Made by a program: the position numbers and the translations under genes
Notes under the pieces: model-generated
What the model saw: the letters and a program-made list of their open reading frames with translations, nothing else
The model's database searches: none
Told to the model about the DNA's origin: nothing
Assembly (NCBI RefSeq): GCF_014858005.1
Contig: NZ_JACYOT010000016.1
Location: 1 to 64,000 of the forward strand
Source of the DNA: Propioniciclava soli
Lineage (GTDB): Bacteria > Actinomycetota > Actinomycetes > Propionibacteriales > Propionibacteriaceae
DNA length: 64,000 nucleotides
Direction: 5' to 3'
Shown: piece by piece, positions 35,787 to 45,340 of the stretch
How positions within the stretch are numbered: the first letter of the stretch is position 1
Layout of the letters: every line of letters begins with the position of its first letter

Positions 35787-36160
35787 ATGACAGTCCCGTG
35801 GGCCACTGCCACCGCCTCGGCGGGACTGGCCGGCCTGGCCGCTTTCCAGGCCACCCTGGCCGCCGGTGCCCCGTGGGGGGTAGCCGCCTACGGCGGCCGC
35901 CCAGGACGCCTCCCCGTTCGCCTCCGCCGTACCAGCGCCGGCGCTGCCATCGGCTACGCGACCCTCGCGACGTTCGTCGCCTCAGGCGCGGGGACGCCCA
36001 TGGTTCGCCGCGGCATGTTCATAACAGTCGCGGCACTGTTGGGCCTGGCGGTCCTACCGAACCTGGCGTCGCCGTCCCGGTGGAGCCCGCGATCTGGGCG
36101 CCGGTGTGCGCCGTGACCGCCGCAGCCGCTTGGCGGGCTCTGCCACCGCCCCTCGCCTGA
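35787..36160 (+). pseudogene. Small integral membrane protein gene with a frameshift
   Basis: From ATG 35787 the frame encodes a four-helix protein (LAGLAAFQATLAAGAPWG, YATLATFVASGAG, GMFITVAALLGLAVLPNLASPSR). At about 36075 it runs into WSPRSGRRCAP and stops at 36116. In the -1 frame the sequence continues VEPAIWAPVCAVTAAAAWR to 36160, which restores the expected end of such proteins (NLASPSRVE...IWAPVC, then a last helix). One missing G in CCCGGTGG would explain it. It is a recent frameshift or a base-call error; function unknown. Confidence 0.65.
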
Positions 36161-36235
36161 GGTCACGTCTGCGCACACGTCACGCTTTTGCACACCATCC
36201 GTGCTCCTCCAGGCCTGCCATCTGGAAGGAGCAGA

Positions 36236-36646
36236 TCAGGTTCCGATACCGATGACACCAACGGCATCGTGGTCATCGAGCAAGGAGAGAACCTCGTCCC
36301 CAGCCCAGAAGGCGCTGCCGGCCCGATCGAAGAAGAAGGATTGCCCCACGTGCACCACCGACCCATGCCGGGAGACGAGGCACCCCTCAGTGAAAGTTGT
36401 GCCCTCGTCGAGCACGACAATGAATCGACCCGCCCGCTGGCCCACTTCGCCGTCGAGCATGAGCTGCCCCCGAGGGCTGACCAACAGGCGGCCGGGGTGG
36501 GCTACAGCGTCGTGCACCATGGGGGCGGTGGAGACGAGAAAGCAAACACCATCCACACATTCTTCACGAAGGCAGAAGGACAGCAGCTCCTTTTGCCTTC
36601 GAGAACGCCTCTCCACCACCATTGAGACTGTCACCCCAACCCGCAT
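36236..36646 (-). CDS. Orphan hypothetical protein
   Basis: 136 aa at most; the start is uncertain (ATG 36646 or 36622, no clear Shine-Dalgarno). The C-terminal 100 residues look like a beta-rich soluble domain (RLLVSPRGQLMLDGEVGQRAGRFIVVLDEGTTFTEG). Base composition here is lower in GC than the neighbours, as for acquired DNA. The two plus-strand frames over the same bases give low-complexity proteins and look less real. I recognise no family. Confidence 0.45.
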   Translation of the reverse strand: MRVGVTVSMVVERRSRRQKELLSFCLREECVDGVCFLVSTAPMVHDAVAHPGRLLVSPRGQLMLDGEVGQRAGRFIVVLDEGTTFTEGCLVSRHGSVVHVGQSFFFDRAGSAFWAGDEVLSLLDDHDAVGVIGIGT

Positions 36647-36935
36647 GCGAGCTCGAAAACTGTTTTGAGGCGATGCAGGGATCTACCCGCCAGGGGCTCA
36701 ACGTAATGCGGAGAAGAAGGCGCAGTCAATGGCACGGCACGTCGCCGCCCGCGGGCTCATTGACCTCGCCAGCTCACCGCGGCGTCCCACGATCGGCGGG
36801 AGGACCGGTGACTCGTGGAACCAATCCGTCACCGAGACGGGACGCCCCGCTCGCTGGGCGCTCGTCCCGTTCACGTGGAGCGCCCTCTCCTCACCTGGCG
36901 CATCTGTTCTGCACTTCGCGCCTCCTTTCTGCACT

Positions 36936-37021
36936 TGGCGCAGTGCAGCTCACCTGGCGGGGCCTGGACGGGCCGCCGGGTGACGTCCGCTGCGCCACGT
37001 GCCGCCAAGGTGCGCCACGTG
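36936..37021. repeat. Palindrome-rich intergenic repeat (TGCGCCACGTG family), copy 2
   Basis: Related to 16925-17053. The left arm starts TGGCGCAGTGCAGCTCACC (36936) and pairs imperfectly with 36970-36997 ending GCTGCGCCA; two TGCGCCACGTG units follow at 36991 and 37011. A further CACGTG lies at 36872 and degenerate CACCTG forms at 36891 and 36951. The shared block GGCGCAGTGnAGCTCAC links the two loci. As at pheT, it lies just downstream (94 bases) of the stop of a minus-strand gene. The rest of 36647-37114 holds no supportable gene. Confidence 0.8.
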
Positions 37022-37114
37022 CATTCCCGACGCGCGCCACGGCGGCGTCCACCCCGCCGGCTGACGCCCAGCAACCCGGAGGCGACCGCGTCCAGACCCG
37101 ACCCCGACGCCGTC

Positions 37115-39577
37115 CTACTCGTTGTCCCCGCCGGTGCCCTGGGTACCCGCCACGACCGACTCCGTCGAGTCGCCCCCGTCGCCCCAGACCCAGTCGTTCA
37201 CCTCCGGGTGGTCGATGCCGTGTGTGTAGGCGTACTGGCGGCACATGATGCGCTGGTCGGCCATGTACTGCCGCAGGTTGGCGTACCGCGAGCCGAGCGA
37301 GGGCACGCGGTCGATGACATCCATCACCAGGTGGTAGCGGTCGAGGTCGTTGCGCATCACCATGTCGAACGGCGTCGTGGTGGTGCCTTCCTCCTTGAAG
37401 CCGCGCACGTGCAGGTTCGCGTGGCCGGTGCGCCGGTACGTGAGCCGGTGGATCAGCCACGGGTAGCCGTGGTAGGCGAACACCACGGGCCGATCGGGCG
37501 TGAAGTACGTGTCGAACTCCCGGCTGGTCAGCCCGTGGGGGTGCTCGTCGGCGTCCTGCAGCCGCATCAGGTCGACCACGTTCACGACGCGCACCTTCAG
37601 CTCCGGGATCGCCTCGCGCAGGATCTTCGCCGCCGCGAGCACCTCGATGGTTGGGATGTCGCCGGCGCAGCCGAGCACGACGTCGGGGTCGTCCCCGTCG
37701 GACTCGGTGCCCGCCCAGTGCCAGATGCCGAGGCCGCGCGTGCAGTGCTTGATGGCCTCCTCCATGCTCAGCCAGTTCGGGTTCGGCTGCTTGCCGGCCA
37801 CGACGACGTTCACGTACTGCCGCGAGCGCAGGCAGTGGTCGAACGTCGACAGCAGCGTGTTGGTGTCCGGCGGCAGGTAGACCCGGATGATCTCGGACTT
37901 CTTGTTCACCACATGGTCGATGAACCCCGGATCCTGGTGGCTGAAGCCGTTGTGGTCCTGCCGCCACACGTGGCTGCTCAGCAGGTAGTTCAGCGACGCG
38001 ATCGGACGCCGCCACTCGATCTGGTTCGTCACCTTCAGCCACTTCGCGTGCTGGTTGAACATCGAGTCGACGATGTGGATGAACGCCTCGTAGGAACTCA
38101 TCATCCCGTGGCGCCCGGTGAGCAGGTAGCCCTCCAGCCAGCCCTGGCACTGGTGCTCCGACAGCATCTCCATGACGCGGCCGCTCACGTCCAGGTGGTC
38201 GTCGTCATCGGTGGCGTGGAACTCGGCGTTCCACTGCTTGTCGGTCACCTCGTAGACGTCCTGCAGCCGGTTGGACGCCGTCTCGTCCGGCCCGAAGATG
38301 CGGAACGTGGTCGGGTTCGCCGCCACGACGTCGCGCAGCCACGCGCCCAGCGTGCGGGTCGCCTCCGAGACCGTCGCGCCGGGCTCCTCCACGTCGACGG
38401 CGTGGTCGCGGAAGTCGGGCAGCTTGAGGCCGGCCAGCACCAGCCCGCCGTTGGTGACGGGGTTGGCGCTCATGCGGCGCTCACCTTGCGGCGCCTGCGC
38501 GGCGATCTCGGGCAGCAGGGCCCCGTCGGCGTCGAACAGCTCCTCGGGCCGGTAGGAGAGCAGCCAGTCCTTGAGCTGCTGGAGGTGCTCGGGGGTGTCG
38601 CGGGCGGACGCCAGCGGCACCTGGTGGCTGCGCCAGCTTCCCTCGGTGCGCTTGCCGTCGACCTCCTCCGGGCCGGTCCAGCCCTTCGGCGTCCGGAACA
38701 CGATCATGGGCCAGGCCGGACGCGGGGCGTCCTTGCCCTCGGGCTGCGCCTTGATGCGGACGATGGCGTCCAGTGCCTCGTCGAGGACGGCCGCGAACCG
38801 CTGGTGGGTCTCGAGCGGATCCTCGTCGTCGAAGCCACCGGTGAAGAAGAACGGCTCGTGGCCGTAGCCCCGCATGAGATCGGCGAGCTCGGACTCCGGG
38901 ATGCGCGCCAGCACCGTCGGGTTGGCGATCTTGTAGCCGTTCAGGTGCAGCACCGGCAGCACGACGCCGTCGGTGGCGGTGTTCACGAACTTGTTCGAGT
39001 GCCACGACGTGGCCAGCGGGCCGGTCTCGGCCTCACCGTCGCCGACGACGGTGAACGCCAGCAGGTTCGGGTTGTCGAAGACGGCGCCATAGGCGTGCGA
39101 GAGCGCATAGCCCAACTCGCCCCCCTCGTGGATCGAGCCCGGGGTCTCGGGCGCGACGTGGCTCGGGATGCCGCCGGGGAAGGAGAACTGCTTGAACAGC
39201 CGGCCCAGCCCCGCGGTGTCGCGGGTGACCGTCGGGTACACCTCGGTGTAGGTGCCCTCCAGATAGGTGTTCGCCACCAGGCCGGGGCCGCCGTGGCCGG
39301 GGCCGGTGATGTAGAGCGCGTCGAGCCCCCGCTGGGCGATGGCGCGGTTGAAGTGCGCGTAGAGGAAATTGAGCCCCGGCGTCGTCCCCCAGTGGCCCAG
39401 CAGGCGGGGCTTGACGTCGTCGACGGTGAACTCCTCGCGCAGCAGCGGATTGTCCAACAGGTAGATCTGGCCGACCGAGAGGTAGTTCGCGGCGCGGAAC
39501 CACGCATCGATCAGCCGCGCACCCTCCGCGTCGAGGGGCGTGCCGGTGGTCTGGGGCCAGGTGTCGTGCGCAGTCAT
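37115..39577 (-). CDS. xfp: Xylulose-5-phosphate/fructose-6-phosphate phosphoketolase
   Basis: TPP-dependent enzyme (820 aa, full length) that splits xylulose-5-P or fructose-6-P with phosphate to acetyl phosphate and an aldose phosphate; central to bifid-type or pentose fermentation and acetyl-CoA supply. [10 protein letters not shown] (61-70) holds a catalytic His, GPGHGGPG is at 92-99, and GDGEAETGP (179-187) is the TPP-binding motif. The ATG at 39577 has GGGAGG 8 bases upstream. A minus-strand -10 candidate TAGCGT lies near 39630. No acetate kinase or phosphotransacetylase gene is adjacent. Confidence 0.95.
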   Translation of the reverse strand: MTAHDTWPQTTGTPLDAEGARLIDAWFRAANYLSVGQIYLLDNPLLREEFTVDDVKPRLLGHWGTTPGLNFLYAHFNRAIAQRGLDALYITGPGHGGPGLVANTYLEGTYTEVYPTVTRDTAGLGRLFKQFSFPGGIPSHVAPETPGSIHEGGELGYALSHAYGAVFDNPNLLAFTVVGDGEAETGPLATSWHSNKFVNTATDGVVLPVLHLNGYKIANPTVLARIPESELADLMRGYGHEPFFFTGGFDDEDPLETHQRFAAVLDEALDAIVRIKAQPEGKDAPRPAWPMIVFRTPKGWTGPEEVDGKRTEGSWRSHQVPLASARDTPEHLQQLKDWLLSYRPEELFDADGALLPEIAAQAPQGERRMSANPVTNGGLVLAGLKLPDFRDHAVDVEEPGATVSEATRTLGAWLRDVVAANPTTFRIFGPDETASNRLQDVYEVTDKQWNAEFHATDDDDHLDVSGRVMEMLSEHQCQGWLEGYLLTGRHGMMSSYEAFIHIVDSMFNQHAKWLKVTNQIEWRRPIASLNYLLSSHVWRQDHNGFSHQDPGFIDHVVNKKSEIIRVYLPPDTNTLLSTFDHCLRSRQYVNVVVAGKQPNPNWLSMEEAIKHCTRGLGIWHWAGTESDGDDPDVVLGCAGDIPTIEVLAAAKILREAIPELKVRVVNVVDLMRLQDADEHPHGLTSREFDTYFTPDRPVVFAYHGYPWLIHRLTYRRTGHANLHVRGFKEEGTTTTPFDMVMRNDLDRYHLVMDVIDRVPSLGSRYANLRQYMADQRIMCRQYAYTHGIDHPEVNDWVWGDGGDSTESVVAGTQGTGGDNE

Positions 39578-39822
39578 CGTGATGCCTCCCGGTGTTCCTG
39601 GGTGGTGTGGTTCCGGACGCCCCCCACGCTAGCCCGCCGCGGCCCGACGTGGGCGGTTCGGCGTCCGTGGAGTGGGCTGACTCGGAGTGGGGGCGTCCGA
39701 TCACCTCCCGGCGCCCGGCCACGCGATGGTGCTTAGGTACGAGACCCGACTCGACCTGGGTTGGAGGACACGCGCACCGATTGGTGACAGAGTGTGGCCA
39801 GCCCCGACCCAGGAGTGACGCC

Positions 39823-41118
39823 GTGACCACTGCTCCCGACCCGGCACCGCAACCGGACTCCGAGCCCGTCGACCCCGCCCCGACCCGGGTGGCCACCGAC
39901 GATCCGACCCCCACCGCCACCCCGCTCGCTCCCCCGCCGGTGCCGCCCGCACGGGAGCCGTTCTGGCGGCTCAGCGGCCGGGATGCCCTGGCGATCGGAG
40001 CGCTGGCCCTGGTGGGCCTCCTGGTCGCCGGGTTCATGGTGGTCAGCGCCGTGCAGCGGTCGTTCGACGCGGCGATGGGTGGCTACCCGGTCGAGAACGC
40101 CGAGTACGTGGTGGAGCGGACGACCCTCGGCTCGGAGGTCACGCTCTCGGGAACGGTGCAACCCACCCAGCGGCTCGATCTGTCCTTCACCAGCGAGGGC
40201 GACGTGACGGCGGTCAACGTGAACGTGGGCGACACCGTCACCGCCGGCAGCGTGCTCGCGACCATCGACGACGCGGAACTGCGCCAGGCCGTCACCGACG
40301 CGCGGGCCGAGGTCAATGCGGCGTGGACCGACTACCAGAACGCCCGTCGCTCGGGCAGTTCGGCCGAGGTCACCGCCCTGCGCTCCGAGCACGCGGTGAA
40401 GGAGCAGGCGCTCACCGAGGCGGAGAAGGCGTTGGAGCAGGCCAGCCTGGTCTCCACGATCGACGGCGTCGTGGCGGCGGTCGACGTCCACGTGGGCGAC
40501 AGCGTGGGAGCGGGCTCGACGACATCGGCGGCGGACGCGACCGGTGCGGCCACCAGCGGTGGAGCCGCCGTGGTGGTGATCTCCCACACCTTCCAGGTGG
40601 ACGCCACGGTCGGCGGCTCGGAGCGCTCCCGGCTGTCGATCGGCATGCCCGCGACGGTCACGGTCTCGTCCTCCCCCGACCCGATCCCCGGCACGGTGAC
40701 CGGCCTCGGTGTCGTGGCGGAGGCGTCCCAGACGGAAGGACGCCCCGGGGCCGCGAACTTCCCGGTCACGGTGACGCTGGATGGGCAGCCCGCGGACGTC
40801 TTCGCCGGCATCGCGGCGATCGTGACCCTCTCCACCGACGCGTCCGAGGCCGTCCTGGCCGTCCCCATGTCCGCGATCATTGACTGGGGCTCGGGCACGG
40901 ACGGGACGGTCATCGTGCTGCGCGACGGGGCGGAGGTGCCGACCCCGGTGACCCTGGGCGAGACCGGGGGCGACATGGTGGAGATCGTCTCGGGCCTGGA
41001 GGAGGGCGACACCGTCCTCATCACCGTCGGCATGATGACCACCGACGGCGCGGTCGGCCCGGACGGCATGCCCCTGGACGGCTCCGCGGCGGCGCCGGCC
41101 CCGGAGGCCACCCCGTGA
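39823..41118 (+). CDS. Membrane fusion (adaptor) protein of a MacAB-like exporter, first copy
   Basis: 431 aa. An 50-residue Pro/Thr-rich cytoplasmic N-terminus precedes one helix (about 58-80). Outside the membrane are a barrel-sandwich (lipoyl) half GDVTAVNVNVGDTVTAGSVLATIDD, a short coiled coil (about 150-205, ELRQAVTDARAEV and EHAVKEQALTEAEKALEQ), the second lipoyl half STIDGVVAAVDVHVGDSVGAG and a beta-barrel domain. GTG at 39823 has AGGAG 8 bases upstream. It overlaps the ATPase gene by 4 bases. Substrate unknown. Confidence 0.88.
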   Translation: MTTAPDPAPQPDSEPVDPAPTRVATDDPTPTATPLAPPPVPPAREPFWRLSGRDALAIGALALVGLLVAGFMVVSAVQRSFDAAMGGYPVENAEYVVERTTLGSEVTLSGTVQPTQRLDLSFTSEGDVTAVNVNVGDTVTAGSVLATIDDAELRQAVTDARAEVNAAWTDYQNARRSGSSAEVTALRSEHAVKEQALTEAEKALEQASLVSTIDGVVAAVDVHVGDSVGAGSTTSAADATGAATSGGAAVVVISHTFQVDATVGGSERSRLSIGMPATVTVSSSPDPIPGTVTGLGVVAEASQTEGRPGAANFPVTVTLDGQPADVFAGIAAIVTLSTDASEAVLAVPMSAIIDWGSGTDGTVIVLRDGAEVPTPVTLGETGGDMVEIVSGLEEGDTVLITVGMMTTDGAVGPDGMPLDGSAAAPAPEATP

Positions 41119-41879
41119 GCGTCCCGGTGCACGACGCCGCCGAGGTCGGTGCGCCGGCGTCCGACGTGGCCGACCCGCTGACCGACCCCATCCCGGTGCT
41201 GCAGCTGCGCAACGTGTGGAAGACCTACGCCTCGGGCGCGGTGCAGGTGCACGCGCTGCGCGGCGTCGACCTCGACGTGCACGCCGGGGAGTACGTGGCG
41301 ATCATGGGCCCGTCCGGTTCGGGCAAGTCGACGCTGATGAACATCATCGGCTGCCTCGACGTCGCCTCGGCGGGCCAGTACGTGTTGGACGGCGAGGACG
41401 TGGCGCGCACGAGCGACAACGACCTCGCCGACATCCGCAACGAGCGGATCGGCTTCGTGTTCCAGCAGTTCAACTTGCTGCCGAGCCAGCAGGCGTGGCG
41501 CAACGTCGAGCTGCCGCTGTGGTACGCCCGCGTCCGCTCCGCCGAACGCCGTCAACGCGCCCTCGACTCCCTGGCCCGCGTCGGCCTCGCCGATCGTGCC
41601 CACCACCGGCCCAACCAGCTCTCGGGCGGCCAGCAGCAGCGCGTCGCGATCGCGCGGGCGTTGGTGACCGACCCCGCCCTGATCCTCGCCGACGAGCCCA
41701 CGGGCAACCTCGACTCGGTCTCCACCGAGGACGTCCTCGGGTTGCTCGACGAGCTGCACGCAGCTGGCCGCACGATCGTCCTGATCACGCACGAGCAGGA
41801 GGTCGCCGAGCGAGCGCAGCGCATCGTGCGGGTGTTCGACGGCCGGATCGCCGACATCGCGGTCGGGGCCGCATCGTGA
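41115..41879 (+). CDS. ABC transporter ATPase (MacB/LolD type)
   Basis: 254-aa ATPase. Walker A GPSGSGKST at 65-73, Q-loop VFQQFNLLPSQQAWRNV near 115-131, signature LSGGQQQRVAIARAL (169-183), Walker B LILADEPTGNLDS (189-201) and H-loop LITHEQEVA. The LLPSQQAWRNVELPL pattern is that of the MacB/LolD/FtsE group, which works with FtsX-like permeases by mechanotransmission. The first 28 residues are an extra Asp/Pro-rich extension. GTG start, overlapping both neighbours. Confidence 0.93.
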   Translation: MSVPVHDAAEVGAPASDVADPLTDPIPVLQLRNVWKTYASGAVQVHALRGVDLDVHAGEYVAIMGPSGSGKSTLMNIIGCLDVASAGQYVLDGEDVARTSDNDLADIRNERIGFVFQQFNLLPSQQAWRNVELPLWYARVRSAERRQRALDSLARVGLADRAHHRPNQLSGGQQQRVAIARALVTDPALILADEPTGNLDSVSTEDVLGLLDELHAAGRTIVLITHEQEVAERAQRIVRVFDGRIADIAVGAAS

Positions 41880-43105
41880 TGACGTGGTGGGAGACGATCC
41901 GCATCGCGGTGGCGGCCATCGTGGCCCACCGCGTCCGCTCGGCCCTCACGACGCTGGGCATCATGATCGGCATCGCGGCGGTCACCTTGTCCGTGGGGCT
42001 GGCGCAGGGGGCGTCGGCGTCCATCACCTCGGAGATCAACAGTCTCGGCTCCAACACGCTGACCGTGATGGGCGGCTACTCCGGCCCGCTCGACTCCGGC
42101 ATGGGCGCCGAGGCCGCCGAGATGGTGCCCCTCTCGCTGACCGATGCCCAGGCGTTGGCCGACCCGGACGCGGCCCCCGACATCACCGGGGTGGCGCCCG
42201 CGATCCAGACCGGCTTCGACCTGTCGGCGGGCGACACCGCGGCCGTCGTCAGTGGGGAGGCGACCACGGCCGACTGGTTGGACGTCCGCGGACGCTCCCT
42301 GGCGGCCGGCACCTTCTTCACCGCCGAGCACTACGACGAGGGCGCGCCCGTGCTGGTGCTCGGCACCACCACGGCGACCACCCTGTTCGGCGACCCGCAG
42401 GCCGCCGTCGGCTCGATGGTGGCGGCGGGGGGCAGCAGCTTCCGCGTCGTCGGGGTGCTCGGTGCGGCCGGGGGCATGATGGACACCGACGACCTCGCCG
42501 TCCTGCCGCTCACCACCTACCAGCAACGCCTCGGGTACGGCGACGAGTCGCTGTCGTCGATCTACGTCCAGGCCGCATCGGACGCCAGCCTCAGCCAGGC
42601 CTACCAGGAGACGCAGAGCCTGCTGACGGCCCGCCGCGGCGTCGACTCGATCGAGCAGGCCGGCATCATGATCATGACCCAGCAGTCGCTGGTGGACGCC
42701 ATGGCCGCCGTGACGAACACCCTCACGTTGCTGCTCGGCGGCATCGCGGCCATCTCGCTGGTGGTCGGCGGCATCGGGGTGATGAACATCATGCTCGTGT
42801 CGGTGTCGGAGCGGTTCCGCGAGATCGGGCTGCGCAAGGCGCTGGGTGCGCGACGCCGCACGATCCTCGCCCAGTTCCTCACCGAGGCCGCCATGCTGGC
42901 CGTGCTCGGCGGTGCCTTCGGCCTGGGGCTGAGCGCGCTGGTGGCGTGGATCGTGACGTCGTCGAGCCCCATCACCATCCCGGTCTCGGTGCCGACGGTC
43001 CTGACCGCCCTGGGCGTCTCGGCCGCCATCGGCATCATCGCCGGCGTCTACCCCGCCTCCCGGGCCGCCCGGCTCGCCCCCATCGACGCACTCCGCCGCG
43101 AGTGA
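41879..43105 (+). CDS. MacB/FtsX-type ABC transporter permease
   Basis: 408 aa, four helices: one near residues 18-40, then a large extracellular domain (about 45-280), then three helices in the C-terminal FtsX domain (about 285-400). Family blocks are VRSALTTLGIMIGIAAV, GGIGVMNIMLVSVSERFREIGLRKALGARRRTI and YPASRAARLAPIDALRRE. The start ATG (41879) shares a base with the ATPase stop. It likely exports a peptide, lipid or antibiotic with the adaptors on either side. Confidence 0.92.
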   Translation: MTWWETIRIAVAAIVAHRVRSALTTLGIMIGIAAVTLSVGLAQGASASITSEINSLGSNTLTVMGGYSGPLDSGMGAEAAEMVPLSLTDAQALADPDAAPDITGVAPAIQTGFDLSAGDTAAVVSGEATTADWLDVRGRSLAAGTFFTAEHYDEGAPVLVLGTTTATTLFGDPQAAVGSMVAAGGSSFRVVGVLGAAGGMMDTDDLAVLPLTTYQQRLGYGDESLSSIYVQAASDASLSQAYQETQSLLTARRGVDSIEQAGIMIMTQQSLVDAMAAVTNTLTLLLGGIAAISLVVGGIGVMNIMLVSVSERFREIGLRKALGARRRTILAQFLTEAAMLAVLGGAFGLGLSALVAWIVTSSSPITIPVSVPTVLTALGVSAAIGIIAGVYPASRAARLAPIDALRRE

Positions 43106-43117
43106 GGAGAACCGCGC

Positions 43118-45307
43118 ATGTCTGACCTCCCCGCCCCCCTGCCGCCCGCCCGGGTGAACCCACCGGCCGGCGGCAGCCGGCGCGACATCGCCGCGCTGCG
43201 CCGGCGGCGTGCGTTGATCGCCGTGCTCGCGCTCGTGCTCACCGGCGGGGCGCTGTGGAGCGCCGCCCTCGCCCAGGAGCGCGCACGCGATGGCGGTGAC
43301 CGCTACACCACCGTCATGGCCACCCGCGGGTCGGTCACCCAGGTGCTCACCGCGGCCGGCACCGTGCAGGAGCTCAACGACGTGTCCGTCCGCTTCCCCG
43401 CCGCCGGCACCGTCACGGAGGTGCGCGTGGCCCCGGGGGACGCGGTCCGGGCCGGGGACGTCCTGGCCGTCATGGACGACGCCGCCCTGCGCACCCGCGT
43501 CCTGCGGGCGCAGGCCGACGTGGACGCGGCCGCCCTCGCCCTGCAACAGACGCGGCAGAGCGCCGAGGCGGTCGAGGACGCAGCCGCCGCCGAGTCGGCC
43601 CCCGTGGGGTTGTCGACCGGAGTCGACGGGCTGGCCGACGCCATCGCCGAGCAGACGGTGCCCGACCCGGCGCCGCTGCCCGAGCTGCCCCCGGCCCCGG
43701 AGCCGGGCATCGACCTCGGGCCCCTCACCGACCTGCTCGCCCGGGCGGACGCCGCCGCCCTCGAGGTTGCGACCCGCCGCGAGGCGGCGGACGCCGCCCT
43801 GGCCGCCGTGCGCGAGCAGTGCCCGCTGCCCGACGGGCCGGCGACGCCCACGCCGGATCCGAGCGCCGAGCCCACCGACACGCCCAGCCCGACGCCGGGG
43901 CCCACCCCCAGCTCGGGCCCGGCCCCGGATCCCACGGCCACTCCGGATCCGACCGTCGGGCCGGTTCCCACGGTCGGTCCGGATCCGACCGCCACTCCGG
44001 ACCCGACCGGCACCCCGGACCCGACCGCCCCTCCGGACCCGACCGGCACCCCGGCCCCGACCGCCACTCCGGACCCGACCGGCACCCCGGACCCGACCGT
44101 CACTCCGGATCCGACGGCCGCGCCGCAACCGACCGACACCCCGGACCCCACAGCAGCACCCGATCCCACCGCCGACCCCACCGCAGCACCCGATCCCACC
44201 GCCGACCCCACAGCAGCACCCGATCCCATCGCCGACCCCACAGCAGCACCGGATCCCACCGCCACCGCGGATCCCACCGTGACGCCGACGCCCGATCCGT
44301 CCACCACGCCGGGCCCGACCGCGCCCCCCTCCCCCGAGCCCAGCTCCCCGGCCCCCGATCCCGAGGCCTGCGTGGCCGCGCTGGAGGCGTCCGCCACCGC
44401 CCAGATGGCTCTGGACGAATCCCAACGGGCGGCCGGTGACCTCAACGCCGAGGGGCTGGGCCTCCTGCAGGCCCTGGTCGGCGCCCTGAACGAAGCGGTG
44501 ACCCAGGTGCAGGCCTGGGCGGCGGGCGCCGTGGAGTCCCTCGCTGCCGCGTGGGAGGCCGCCGCCACCCCGCAGGTCGTGGTGGTGCCGGCTCCACCGT
44601 CGGCACCCGTGCCGGGCCCGTCCCTGCCCGACGCCTCGCTGGGCGACAGCGGAACCCAGACGGGCACACCGGTCGTCCAACGATCACCGATCGTCTCGGC
44701 CGAGGTCGCGCTCGGCAAGGCGCGACGGGCGCTGGAACAGGCCACGAGCGATCTCGAGAACGCGAGCCTGCGCACCCCCGTGGACGGCGTGGTCGCCTCC
44801 CTGCCGTTCACGGTCGGGTCGGTCGCCTCGCCGACGCAGCGAGCCGTGATCTCCACCCCGGGCGGCATCCGCGTGACGATGACGATTCCCGCGTCCGCCT
44901 TCACCTCGGTCCAGCCGGGCCAGACAGCGCAGCTGCGGGGCAGCGGCGGAGCGCAGGCGCAGGCGTCCGTGCTGACCAAGAACCTGGTCCCGACAGGCAC
45001 CGGCGCCTACCCCGTCACCGTCGTGAGCACCGGCGCGGACGCCGAGGCGTTCGCCCCGGGCACGAACGCGACCGTCGAGATCGAGGTGAGCAACGCCACC
45101 GACGTGGTGGTCGCGCCGCTGACGGCCGTGACCCGCACCGGGACGTCGGGGATGGTGCGCGTGCTGGCAGGCTCGGACGTGGTGGACGTGCCGGTCGAAC
45201 TCGGCAGCGTCGGGGACACGCGGATCGAGATCATCAGCGGCGTCGAGGTCGGCGACCGCCTGGTGGTGGCCGACGCCGAGCTGCCCCTGCCGAGCCTGGA
45301 CTGGTGA
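43118..45307 (+). CDS. Membrane fusion protein, second copy, with Pro/Thr repeat insert
   Basis: 729 aa. One helix (about 31-51) leads to a lipoyl half (FPAAGTVTEVRVAPGDAVRAGDVLAVMDD, 93-121) and a helical hairpin whose two strands are split by a 175-residue Pro/Thr/Asp-rich insert (about 241-415) containing some 17 DPT triplets. Cys235 and Cys418 flank the insert. The second helix (420-470), the second lipoyl half (LRTPVDGVVASLPFTVGSV) and a beta-barrel domain follow. It starts 13 bases after the permease with GAGGAG upstream, so the operon is adaptor-ATPase-permease-adaptor. Confidence 0.85.
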   Translation: MSDLPAPLPPARVNPPAGGSRRDIAALRRRRALIAVLALVLTGGALWSAALAQERARDGGDRYTTVMATRGSVTQVLTAAGTVQELNDVSVRFPAAGTVTEVRVAPGDAVRAGDVLAVMDDAALRTRVLRAQADVDAAALALQQTRQSAEAVEDAAAAESAPVGLSTGVDGLADAIAEQTVPDPAPLPELPPAPEPGIDLGPLTDLLARADAAALEVATRREAADAALAAVREQCPLPDGPATPTPDPSAEPTDTPSPTPGPTPSSGPAPDPTATPDPTVGPVPTVGPDPTATPDPTGTPDPTAPPDPTGTPAPTATPDPTGTPDPTVTPDPTAAPQPTDTPDPTAAPDPTADPTAAPDPTADPTAAPDPIADPTAAPDPTATADPTVTPTPDPSTTPGPTAPPSPEPSSPAPDPEACVAALEASATAQMALDESQRAAGDLNAEGLGLLQALVGALNEAVTQVQAWAAGAVESLAAAWEAAATPQVVVVPAPPSAPVPGPSLPDASLGDSGTQTGTPVVQRSPIVSAEVALGKARRALEQATSDLENASLRTPVDGVVASLPFTVGSVASPTQRAVISTPGGIRVTMTIPASAFTSVQPGQTAQLRGSGGAQAQASVLTKNLVPTGTGAYPVTVVSTGADAEAFAPGTNATVEIEVSNATDVVVAPLTAVTRTGTSGMVRVLAGSDVVDVPVELGSVGDTRIEIISGVEVGDRLVVADAELPLPSLDW
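43838..44362 (+). repeat. Coding repeat array (DPT units)
   Basis: An 18-base unit (ACTCCGGACCCGACCGGC and variants) recurs from about 43925 to 44115, then a longer unit with GCAGCACCCGATCCCACC repeats four times to about 44270. All copies are in frame and give the Asp-Pro-Thr rich segment of the second adaptor protein. Such arrays change copy number easily. Confidence 0.85.
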
Positions 45308-45340
45308 CAGTCCACCCCGGCACGGCGATAGCGTGACGGG

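Noticed and set aside
36188-36625. Plus-strand 145-codon gene in the orphan segment
   Set aside because: The protein is low in hydrophobic patterning, whereas the minus-strand frame over the same bases reads like a folded protein; neither is certain.
36815-39736. A 973-codon plus-strand frame over xfp
   Set aside because: Antisense shadow of phosphoketolase; composition is unnatural and it crosses the repeat region.
43838-44362. CRISPR-like or minisatellite array
   Set aside because: The repeats are in frame, have no unique spacers and encode a Pro/Thr-rich protein segment.
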